This document shows, in pieces, positions 33,816-40,752 of a stretch of DNA of 64,000 nucleotides. Source of the stretch: Bin87 sp965203195 (GTDB lineage: Bacteria > Chloroflexota > Dehalococcoidia > Lucifugimonadales > UBA3495). Positions within the stretch are counted from its first letter, which is position 1, and each line of letters begins with the position of its first letter. Made by a program: the position numbers and the translations under genes. Where the stretch lies: positions 2,914,001-2,978,000 of the forward strand of contig OZ241860.1 in assembly GCA_965203195.1 (NCBI GenBank). The letters are read 5' to 3'. The notes under the pieces were generated by a model, which did not search any database, was not told the DNA's origin, and saw only the letters and a program-made list of their open reading frames with translations.

Positions 33816-34955
33816 CTACAGGAAGGGAACCTTCTCAAAGACGCCCCGGTTGATGGGGTTGGAGTCCAGGGCCATCCAGTCCTCCAGGATGGTGGCGTAC
33901 ACCTGCCGGAAATCCATATTGGACTTCAGGTTGCCGCCTTCCTCCTGCTGACCGGGCTCCAGGGAGGGATAGACGCCGTAGATGCCGCCCTTGACCTGTT
34001 CGCCCATGGCGAAGGCCACGGAGCCGGCGCCGTGGTCGGTGCCCGAGCCGTTGTCGCCGATGCGCCGCCCGAACTCGGAGAACATAAACAGGACCACGTT
34101 GTCGCTGGCGTTGTGTTCCCGCAGGTCGGTCATAAAGGTGTCCACATTGGCGGACACGTCCGTCCACAGGGCGGAGTGGGCCTGCGCCTGGTTGGCGTGA
34201 GTGTCAAAGCCGTTGTAGGGGCTGGTAGTGAACAGCACGCGCGTGCCCAGGTCGGCCAGGTGCGTCTGCGCGATGTTCCGCATATACTGGCCCACGGCGC
34301 TGCTGGAGTACTCCACATTGGAAGTGTACTTCGGCGGCGCGGTGGCCAGGATGTCGGCGCCGATGCGGGCGTAGGTGCCGGTGGAGCGCAGGTAGTCGTT
34401 GACGAAGCCCTGCCCAACGGTGGGCGCGTAAATCCGGCTGAACAGGTCCAGCGCCTCGGAGCGCTGCTCCTCGCCCTCAATGCCCGTGAGCAGGCCGTAG
34501 GTTTCCAGGTTGCCTACGGATGCCACCGGCACGCCTTCCTTGGCCAGGGCGCGCGGGAGGCCGCGCCCGAAGTTGACGCCGGTGACGCCCTGCCCTTCGT
34601 TTTTCGGATCCAGCTCGTGGATCACCTGCCCCAGCCAGCCCTCGGTGCCGATGGTGTCCGGCTCGCAGGTGTGCCAGATGTCCATGCTGCGGAAGTGGCT
34701 GTAAGAGGGATTGGCGTAGCCGATGCCCAGGAAAATCGCCAGCTTGCCCTCGTCCCAGTACTTCTTGAGGGGCCGCATCGTGGGGTGCAGGCCGATTTCG
34801 CCGTTCAGGTCCAGCACGGCTTCGGACGGCACGCCCAGGTTCGGGCGATAGTCCCGGTACAGACCGTTGTTGTAGGGAATGACAGTGTTCAGGCCGTCGT
34901 TCCCCCCGGAGAGGGAAAGGACTACCAGAACGTTGTCCTTGTTGGTAGAGACCAT
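33816..34955 (-). CDS. DUF1501-family protein
   Basis: A 379-residue DUF1501 protein of the alkaline-phosphatase-like superfamily. LVVLSLSGGNDGLNTVIPYN is the typical N-terminal motif, followed by LHPTMRPLKKYWDEGKLAIF, GYANPSYSHFRSMDIWHTCE, SPYNGFDTHANQAQAHSALW and FSEFGRRIGDNGSGTDHGAG with metal-binding His and Asp. Most family members have a Tat signal; this one starts right at the domain (GGAGG upstream of 34955), so it seems not to be exported by Tat. It is paired with DUF1800, the usual partner. Confidence 0.85.
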   Translation of the reverse strand: MVSTNKDNVLVVLSLSGGNDGLNTVIPYNNGLYRDYRPNLGVPSEAVLDLNGEIGLHPTMRPLKKYWDEGKLAIFLGIGYANPSYSHFRSMDIWHTCEPDTIGTEGWLGQVIHELDPKNEGQGVTGVNFGRGLPRALAKEGVPVASVGNLETYGLLTGIEGEEQRSEALDLFSRIYAPTVGQGFVNDYLRSTGTYARIGADILATAPPKYTSNVEYSSSAVGQYMRNIAQTHLADLGTRVLFTTSPYNGFDTHANQAQAHSALWTDVSANVDTFMTDLREHNASDNVVLFMFSEFGRRIGDNGSGTDHGAGSVAFAMGEQVKGGIYGVYPSLEPGQQEEGGNLKSNMDFRQVYATILEDWMALDSNPINRGVFEKVPFL

Positions 34956-35073
34956 TTGCTAGTCCTCCGTCGTCAGTAGTCAATTGCTTGGCGAGACGGG
35001 TTCAGTATTCGTTGCTTGCCGGCCGCGCCGCCGGGTAAAGAAACGGGAGCGCGGCCGGCGCCGGCTTGGTCGC

Positions 35074-36498
35074 TTACTCGAACTGGAACTCCGAGGTCGA
35101 GGCGATGATCTGGAACATTTCGCCGGAGCGGCGGGTGAACTCGGCGCGCTCGGCGTCGGTGGCGTGGGTCAGGTTGCCGCCGCGCCCGGCGTGGGTGATG
35201 AGCTGTTCCCGCGTGTCCTCGGTCAGGTTGAGGCAGCCCACCAGGTCGGCGCAGCTGTCCACGAACTGCTCCGGGGTGAGGCTGTCGCCCTGGGCCATCA
35301 GCCGGGAGATCATGCTCTGCACGCCGGGCAGTTCGGTGCGGCCCAGGTAATCGGCGGCAAAGTTGATGCGCTCCACCAGGGTGCCGGAATCAATCCACTC
35401 GTGGCCCGTGTGCCAGCCTTCCACTGTCGGCGGGTTCATCAGGTCCATGCCCATATACTTGGGCTCCTGGCTCAGCTCGAACATACCGGGCTTGATTTCG
35501 CCCCGGTGGTCGCCCACCATCCGGAGGGTGCCGGCGACCATCTCGGCCGGGTTCTTGACTTTGGCGTAGCGGGCGCCCTTGAACCCTTCCGAGTTGAACA
35601 GCACGCGCAGCATCTCGGTGATGTTGTACCCGCTGTCAAAGTAGGTCTTCTCCAGCGCCGCCAGCGTGTCTTCATCCTTCGGGGCCGTCTGCCGCCAGCT
35701 CGGCACGGGAACCTCGTCGGCCACAAAGAAGTTGTACAGGTGGCGGGAGATGAAACGCGCCGTGCCCTGCTGGGCGCAGATCATATTCAGGATGTCATCG
35801 CCGTTCCAGTTGCCCGTCCGCCCGAGGAAGGTCTTTTCCGTATCGTCGTGGTCGGCGGGGTCGTAGCGGAACTCCCAGGGGCTGCGTCCGTAGGGGAACG
35901 GCGGGTACGGCGGGGCGATGTTCCAGCCGGTAAAGGCGCGCGCGCAAGCCTTCACATCGTCCTCGGAGTAGTTGAACTCGCCGTCCATGCCCACGCCCAT
36001 GGAGAACAGCTCCAGCAGCTCCCGGCCGTAGTTCTCGTTGACGGCGGTCTTGTGGCTCTCGCTGTTGTCCAGGTAATACACCATGGCCGGGCTGGTGGAG
36101 AGATGCATCAGCAGCTCCCGGAAGTTGCCCATCCCGTGGTCCCGGAACATCTGGATCATCCGGCCCATTTCCTCGCCGGAGTCGATCTTGGAGTGCCCGG
36201 CGCAGAAAATCATATGCCAGAACAGGGCCATTTTTTCCCGCAGCTGGTGCTCGGTGTTGACCATCCGGTACATCCAGTTCTGGATGTTGATCTCGATGGC
36301 CCCCGGGTGATTGTAGGTGGGGTGGTAGCGCAGCATCAGGTCGTCTTCTACGCCGGAGGTAGAAGCGGGGTTCAGCAGATCTGCCACCACCGTGTCGTAC
36401 CCCTTGGCGGCGGCGGCTTCCAGCTCGTCCCGGCTGGCGCTGAAGCCGGCGCGGCGCAGCAGGTGCGCCATCAGTGCGATGTCGTTGCTTCCGGCCAT
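35074..36498 (-). CDS. DUF1800-family protein
   Basis: A 474-residue DUF1800 protein: LMAHLLRRAGFSASRDELEA at the N-terminus, LREKMALFWHMIFCAGHSKI, NENYGRELLELFSMGVG, ACARAFTGWNI and FISRHLYNFFVADEVPVP are the family blocks. The function is unknown; the DUF1800-DUF1501 pair is widespread in Planctomycetes, Bacteroidetes, Chloroflexi and Proteobacteria and often secreted. No signal peptide is seen here. The start at 36498 follows AGGAGG. It is the first gene of the operon, with gaps of 118 and 111 nt to the next two genes. Confidence 0.85.
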   Translation of the reverse strand: MAGSNDIALMAHLLRRAGFSASRDELEAAAAKGYDTVVADLLNPASTSGVEDDLMLRYHPTYNHPGAIEINIQNWMYRMVNTEHQLREKMALFWHMIFCAGHSKIDSGEEMGRMIQMFRDHGMGNFRELLMHLSTSPAMVYYLDNSESHKTAVNENYGRELLELFSMGVGMDGEFNYSEDDVKACARAFTGWNIAPPYPPFPYGRSPWEFRYDPADHDDTEKTFLGRTGNWNGDDILNMICAQQGTARFISRHLYNFFVADEVPVPSWRQTAPKDEDTLAALEKTYFDSGYNITEMLRVLFNSEGFKGARYAKVKNPAEMVAGTLRMVGDHRGEIKPGMFELSQEPKYMGMDLMNPPTVEGWHTGHEWIDSGTLVERINFAADYLGRTELPGVQSMISRLMAQGDSLTPEQFVDSCADLVGCLNLTEDTREQLITHAGRGGNLTHATDAERAEFTRRSGEMFQIIASTSEFQFE

Positions 36499-36710
36499 TG
36501 TTGCCTCCTTTTTATTTTTTCGAGCGCTGCCGGGCGCGTGTCCCGACGCCTTGCCGGCGCGCCGCCCGGCAGCCCCGTTTGCGGTTGCCTAGAATATACC
36601 GCAAGGCGGCCCATTCCGCAATACGCCGGGCGATGGCCTGGCCCCGCCGGCTGCGGAATGATTATCAGTTTATAATCGTATCGCCGGAAGGGGGCTGTGT
36701 CAACACGGGC

Positions 36711-36718
36711 GGTTTAGC
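36711..36718. repeat. 8-bp flank GGTTTAGC (left of IS1 copy 1)
   Basis: GGTTTAGC directly precedes the left end of IS1 copy 1. Its exact reverse complement is the left flank of IS1 copy 3 (52246-52253). Confidence 0.8.
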
Positions 36719-36783
36719 GGTATTTTCAGCACGCGCTGGTGATATAATTGGGGCTGGATTTTGCCATTGCCGGAGGTGATACC

Positions 36784-37131
36784 ATGGCCGCCGCCCGCTC
36801 CTACCGCGATGATCTCCAGTGCCCCCACTGCGGCTCCAACTGGCTGCCCAAAGACGGACGCTCCCGGGGCAAACAGACCTACCGCTGCCGCCTCTGCCAC
36901 TACCGATTCACGCCCGACGGCAACCGCCACTACTACTCGGAACAGGTCAAGGAACAGGCCATCGATATGTACGGCGAAGGCATGGCCATAGCCGCCATCA
37001 GCCGTGTTTTGGAGGTCAAGCTGGGGACGGTGTACGAGTGGGTCAAAAAAAGTCCGGTGGGCACTGGGGATTTGGGCCTGGGTGACCATGCAACGCCAGC
37101 GGTGGGGCATTGTGCCGGCCATATCTTTTGA
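36784..37131 (+). CDS. insA: IS1 InsA (DNA-binding regulator part of transposase)
   Basis: A 115-residue protein with CPHCGSNWLPKDGRSRGKQ and YRCRLCHYRF (zinc finger) and a helix-turn-helix (AIAAISRVLEVKLGTVYEWV). The start at 36784 follows GGAGGTGATACC. A run of seven A at GTC AAA AAA AGT near 37044 is the place where frameshifting would join it to InsB; with A7 the shift needed is +1 (or -2). Confidence 0.85.
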   Translation: MAAARSYRDDLQCPHCGSNWLPKDGRSRGKQTYRCRLCHYRFTPDGNRHYYSEQVKEQAIDMYGEGMAIAAISRVLEVKLGTVYEWVKKSPVGTGDLGLGDHATPAVGHCAGHIF

Positions 37132-37543
37132 CGAGATGTGGACTTATCAGCGGGCGCGGCGCGGCAAGAAGCGGCAAGAAGTGTGGATTTGGACGGCGGT
37201 GATTGAGTTGCCTGATGGCCGGCGGTGCGTGGACTTTGAGGTGGGCGACCGCAGTGGGGAGACTTTTCTGCGGTTGTACGAGCGGTTGCCGGAGGCGGAG
37301 TGGTATTACAGCGATGACTACGGGGTGTACGGTAGCTGGCTGCCTGCGGAGCGGCACATAGTGGGCAAGGGGAAGTTGGCGAACCGGAATGAGGGATTGC
37401 ATTCGGAATATCGGGGGCGGTTGAAGCGATTGGCGCGGGCCACGACGGGCTACACGAAGCGGGTGTGGGTATTGCGCGGTTCGCTGGCGTTGCTGTGTTT
37501 GCGTCCGCGGCGGGGCCAAAAATCCAATGCCAGCGCGTGTTGA
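37088..37543 (+). CDS. insB: IS1 InsB catalytic part of transposase
   Basis: From the ATG at 37088 the frame codes about 151 residues with the IS1 catalytic core: VEVGD-like strand CVDFEVGDRSGETF, WYYSDDYGVYG (second Asp) and NEGLHSEYRGRLKRLAR (Glu and basic residues). It overlaps insA in another frame. The real product is probably an InsA-InsB fusion made by frameshifting; independent initiation at 37088 lacks a good ribosome binding site. Confidence 0.75.
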   Translation: MQRQRWGIVPAISFDEMWTYQRARRGKKRQEVWIWTAVIELPDGRRCVDFEVGDRSGETFLRLYERLPEAEWYYSDDYGVYGSWLPAERHIVGKGKLANRNEGLHSEYRGRLKRLARATTGYTKRVWVLRGSLALLCLRPRRGQKSNASAC

Positions 37544-37550
37544 AAATACC

Positions 37551-37558
37551 GGCGCGGC
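37551..37558. repeat. 8-bp flank GGCGCGGC (right of IS1 copy 1)
   Basis: GGCGCGGC directly follows copy 1. Its reverse complement GCCGCGCC is the right flank of IS1 copy 3 (53087-53094). Confidence 0.8.
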
Positions 37559-37591
37559 GCGGGCGGGGCGTCTTTGGGGGGCTGCTGCTGG

Positions 37592-37826
37592 GCGCCGGGC
37601 GAAGAGATCGAAGCGCGCGGGATGACCCGGCGGGAGCGGGCGGCCCGGCTGGGCCATCCGCCGCAGGTGGTCAACGAAATCAGCCGCGGCGAATAAGGTA
37701 ATTGCGCCGGACATCGCCTTGCCGAGGGCAATGGCGATGGGCGGCGAGCCCGGGTTTTGGGGCAACCTGGAGGCCGATTACCGGCTGGCCCTGGCGCGGT
37801 TGGCGAACCGCTGCCGCTCTATTTAG
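37592..37826 (+). pseudogene. HigA-type antitoxin remnant
   Basis: The first frame gives PGEEIEARGMTRRERAARLG then HPPQVVNEISRGE and a stop at 37694; the next frame continues NKVIAPDIALPRAMAMGG and FWGNLEADYRLALARLA. Together they match the HigA/VapI XRE family (ELEARGMTQ...LGRPPQVINEI.RGKK.I.PETAL.LE...G....FWLNLEADYRLA). One extra base in GGCGAATAAGG breaks the frame, and the N-terminus is missing next to IS1 copy 1. No HigB toxin gene is beside it. Confidence 0.7.
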
Positions 37827-38055
37827 CCGGATTGCCCGGCTTATCCGGTGGGTTGGCGCTCTTGGCCCGAGCGATGGTTCCCGGCGGGAGTTTGCTGCCG
37901 GGAGGCGTACCGGGAGGCCAAGCCTTTACGGTATATGTTGACTTCGGATTCGCTCCGAGTGTCAACACATCGTCGATAACGAAGTTAAGGGGTACCCCCT
38001 CCGGTTCAGCGGGCGGCAACGGTTTGTCGGGGGTGTGTTCATCCGGGTTGGTCAT
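37819..38055 (-). CDS. Small Pro-rich protein (78 aa)
   Basis: A 78-residue hydrophilic protein (MTNPDEHTPDKPLPPAEPEG, a short hydrophobic strand VPLNFVIDDVLTLGANPKS, then a Pro/Gly/Lys-rich tail). The start at 38055 follows AGGAG at 7 nt. It overlaps the upstream 54-aa gene by 17 nt and is the last gene of the minus-strand island. No family was recognised. Confidence 0.55.
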   Translation of the reverse strand: MTNPDEHTPDKPLPPAEPEGVPLNFVIDDVLTLGANPKSTYTVKAWPPGTPPGSKLPPGTIARAKSANPPDKPGNPAK

Positions 38056-38203
38056 ACGAATTCTCCTTCGGCGGCAACTTGCCGCCCGGCGGTTTGCCGG
38101 AATTCCAGGCTTCCGGTCTCGGAGAGGCTTTCCGGGGAGCTGCCCCCCTGGTCAGCTGAATTCCCCTTTTGCCGGATTCACGCTGCTTGTTGTTAGACGG
38201 CAT
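38039..38203 (-). CDS. Tiny basic protein (54 aa)
   Basis: A 54-codon gene with the start at 38203 behind GGGAGGAAATCT. The product is basic and polar (MPSNNKQRESGKRGIQLTRG, then PPGGKLPPKENSYDQPG) with no hydrophobic segment. It shares the pattern PPG.KLPP with the downstream 78-aa protein and overlaps it by 17 nt, suggesting coupled translation and perhaps a common origin. The function is unknown. Confidence 0.5.
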   Translation of the reverse strand: MPSNNKQRESGKRGIQLTRGAAPRKASPRPEAWNSGKPPGGKLPPKENSYDQPG

Positions 38204-38216
38204 AGATTTCCTCCCG

Positions 38217-38875
38217 TTAGTGGTCTATTCCGCTATCTTGCAGAACTACATCGTAGAACGTGGTTGCAGTCCAGCCTTGCGCGGATTGAGAGCCTTCCAT
38301 GTATGCCAGATTGTAAAAGTACGAATATACCAGAATAGCCTCGACGTCCTTAGACACTATGAACTCGCATGGCTCCTGATGTGATTCGCCGGGTTCTACG
38401 ACCAATGCGCCAGGTTCACGTTGCCAAGTGACCGTATCCAAAACGGGCCAATCAATACTGGAAAACGCGCCGGGTTTGAACGACTGGTTGTAGAGATGCT
38501 CAACGTCCTCATCGCTCATGGGCTGTATCTGCTGAATGCGAAAGAGTCCTTCGCGAATTTCCACTTTGACCTTTGAACTGTTGCGCAAGGTTGTTATTAC
38601 AGAAATATGGACGTACTGCGTCCCAACGGCGCGGCTGGCTACCGCTTGGGTGACGGTGAGGTGCGGCTCAAAGGAGCGAAATAGCAACGAGTTGCGATAG
38701 GCGAATAGCGCGCCCAGGGCCACGGCCGCAACCGTAGCCAGCCCCTGTAAAAGCGCGACCGCATCCCTGCCGGGAAGACATCGTTGGGCACGAGATGAAG
38801 CACGATACCAACAACGCCCACGCTGCCCAAGATAGCTAGAAGCATCATTAGCGCCACTTGCATAACGTACCGCAT
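38217..38875 (-). pseudogene. Frameshifted membrane-anchored protein
   Basis: The start at 38875 follows AAGGAG and opens MRYVMQVALMMLLAILGSVG, VVGIVLHLVPNDVFP (membrane segment 1). Near 38765 the coding signal moves to another frame: GRDAVALLQGLATVAAVALG (segment 2), ALFAYRNSLLFRSFEPHLTV and a soluble C-terminal domain ending TTFYDVVLQDSGIDH. Joined, this would be a protein of about 219 residues with two membrane spans and a beta-rich domain. The frame break is either a real mutation or a sequence error. It lies downstream of the FRG gene. Confidence 0.6.
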
Positions 38876-38928
38876 TGCACTCCTTCCCGGGATTCGCTTG
38901 CTGGCAACTATAGCAGTTGCTTATGCTT

Positions 38929-39019
38929 TTACCCACCCGGCAATAGCGATTTTACCACGCCCTCCACGCTTTGTCCAGCGGGGGAACGGCGCAGCCACGC
39001 CAGTAGCTCCCGCCGGCGG
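38929..39019 (-). other. Conserved peptide-coding tail A (after FRG gene)
   Basis: Directly after the FRG stop codon, a neighbouring frame encodes RRRELLAWLRRSPAGQSV then EGVVKSLLPGG and a stop at 38929. The same peptide pattern (RRE...LR.SP.G..VE.VV.SLLP.G) follows the stop codon of the restriction-methyltransferase gene, with several synonymous differences between the two copies. Confidence 0.6.
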
Positions 39020-40603
39020 CTACGATTGCCGTTGACGGTACGATTGCATAATCGCCTCCGCGGCCGTGTCAAGCCCGGGAAACAGGGCTTCGCGGGTGAT
39101 GTTAAACATCCGCAATTCGTCCAGGATCTTGGTCTTATACTTCTTTGACACGGTGAGAGGGTAATGGGCATACACCGGGATCTCAGCATTCCAATGCAAA
39201 ACCTGATCCCGCTCAAACCGCTCGTGAAAAGCCGATACGAGGAAAGCCCCGGACTGCGCCCGGATGCGTTCCGGCGACTGTTGCGGCTCAACGATGATGA
39301 CGCGGTAAAAGTCTCTGGGGTCAATTCGGGACGCGAAATAAGGCTTCTCGGCCTGAATCAATTGCACCAGCTGCGCCATGGCTGTGGAGTAGGACGCGAT
39401 TTCGTCGGGTCCGCCGATAGCGGAGGCCATCAGCATCCTGGCCGAAGCCATCAACGCGGAATAGTACGCGATTTCGTCGGGTCTGCCGGTAAGCGCCTCT
39501 TGGTGGTGCCTCGGCAACCTGGCGTAGTTCGCTATGACACTAACAGTGTCGCTGTTGAACGGCTTTACCATCTGCCGCGGAGCTACAAAAACGTGCATCC
39601 GACCGTCGTGTTCCCGGTGTTCTTTAGAACTTTCCCCTCCTCCGCAGGCGTGGAATAAAGCAACCAGAGGGTTGCTGCTGATGTCCAGGAAACGGGTTTT
39701 GAGGCCATTGTGCTGAGCCAGAACCAGTTGAGCCAACCCGGAAACCAGTCCATTGAACTCTTCAGGACGGCGCGAGGCAAGGTCAGTTAGCATTGCGCCT
39801 TCATTTTCAAGGAAAGCTTTCTCCCGCATCGCGGAAGGCTGCAATTTATATGTGGATTGCGCTTCCCCGCGAAAATAAAGTCGGACGGCTTCTTCAGAGC
39901 CCTGGTAACGGGATTTGATTTTCCCGATGCCGGCGAGCAAATCCTTCATTGACTTGATCGGTTTCGGTTCAAGTTGATACTGTACAGGCGATGCACCGGC
40001 GCCGTCAAAAATGACAGCTTCCCAAAGCTTTGCCCCGGTTAGGTCAGCGCCAGTAAATCTGGCAATCTGGCATGAAGCGTTTTCGAGGATAGTGCCATAG
40101 AGTTTCGCATTGGCGAGGATAGTGCCATAGAGTTTCGCATTGGCGAGGATAGTGCCATAGAGTTTCGCATTGGTGAGGTTGGCTTCAGTGAGGTTGGCAT
40201 CAGTGAGGTTGGCATCGTCAAGCCATGCGCCCGTGAGATTGGCACCATAGAGGTTAGCACCACCAAGGTTGGCGCGAGTGAGCCTGGCGCGAGTGAGGTT
40301 GGTGATAAGAAGCATAGCGTCAACGAGGTTGGCGTCAGATAGCCGAGCGCCGGTGAGGTCGGCGAGAAGGAAGTTGGCGTTGTGCAGATTGGCCCCAATG
40401 AGGTCGGCACCAACCAATTTGGCATAATCGAAGTTGTACCCAGCCAGCGGGATCTCGCCGTCATTTCCGAGCTTACCAGCCGTTTCGAACAACCCGCGAA
40501 AATCCAACTCCGACAAGTCGGGGGGATTATCCCAATCGCTCCGCTGTTCGTTCCATGCCTCAACCCCCTCCAGCAACAGCGCAACATCACGATCGTTAGC
40601 CAT
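39020..40603 (-). CDS. Pentapeptide-repeat and FRG-domain fusion protein
   Basis: A 527-residue protein. Residues about 55-205 are pentapeptide repeats (A(D/N)LXX), forming a right-handed beta helix: ADLIGANLHNANFLLADLTG, ANLTDANLTEANLTNAKLYG. Residues about 220-480 are an FRG domain, with the hallmark YFRGEAQSTYKLQPSA near residue 240 and QHNGLKTRFLDISSNPLVAL. FRG domains occur in predicted defence and toxin proteins; their activity is not firmly established. The start at 40603 follows AGGAGG. It is downstream of a type IIG-like enzyme, so a defence role is inferred. The three NAKLYGTILA repeats are encoded by an exact 30-bp tandem repeat. Confidence 0.8.
   Translation of the reverse strand: MANDRDVALLLEGVEAWNEQRSDWDNPPDLSELDFRGLFETAGKLGNDGEIPLAGYNFDYAKLVGADLIGANLHNANFLLADLTGARLSDANLVDAMLLITNLTRARLTRANLGGANLYGANLTGAWLDDANLTDANLTEANLTNAKLYGTILANAKLYGTILANAKLYGTILENASCQIARFTGADLTGAKLWEAVIFDGAGASPVQYQLEPKPIKSMKDLLAGIGKIKSRYQGSEEAVRLYFRGEAQSTYKLQPSAMREKAFLENEGAMLTDLASRRPEEFNGLVSGLAQLVLAQHNGLKTRFLDISSNPLVALFHACGGGESSKEHREHDGRMHVFVAPRQMVKPFNSDTVSVIANYARLPRHHQEALTGRPDEIAYYSALMASARMLMASAIGGPDEIASYSTAMAQLVQLIQAEKPYFASRIDPRDFYRVIIVEPQQSPERIRAQSGAFLVSAFHERFERDQVLHWNAEIPVYAHYPLTVSKKYKTKILDELRMFNITREALFPGLDTAAEAIMQSYRQRQS
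40085..40174 (-). repeat. Exact 30-bp tandem repeat, 3 copies
   Basis: Three nearly perfect consecutive 30-bp units starting at 40085, 40115 and 40145, each coding ten residues of the pentapeptide helix. Unit number can change without a frameshift, lengthening or shortening the helix by two pentapeptides. Confidence 0.9.
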
Positions 40604-40752
40604 CAGAAAACCTCCTGGCTTGACTGCGGCGCGGACGGGCGTGCGCGTTGTGCGCGCTGCCCGCCGCCGCTTGGTAGCAACGATTGTACCACATTCTCTA
40701 CCGCCTTGCCCTCGGGGGAGTGGCGCAGCCGGGCCCGCGGCTCACGCCGCGG
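40603..40752 (-). other. Conserved peptide-coding tail B (after restriction-methyltransferase)
   Basis: In frame with the restriction-methyltransferase, directly after its TAG, 49 sense codons encode PRREPRARLRHSPEGKAV, ENVVQSLLPSGGG and a basic tail, ending with TGA that overlaps the ATG of the FRG gene (TGATG). The peptide matches tail A. It is either a readthrough extension or a small coupled gene without an obvious start codon. Confidence 0.6.

Larger units (their letters stand above)
36719..37550 (+). mobile_element. IS1-family element, copy 1
   Basis: An 832-bp element bounded by GGTATTTTCAGCACGCGCTGG-like inverted repeats, with insA and insB reading frames typical of the IS1 family (N-terminal zinc finger/HTH, C-terminal DDE). 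Left flank GGTTTAGC and right flank GGCGCGGC differ, so there is no normal target duplication; both 8-mers recur around copy 3. This is the only plus-strand copy. Confidence 0.9.
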
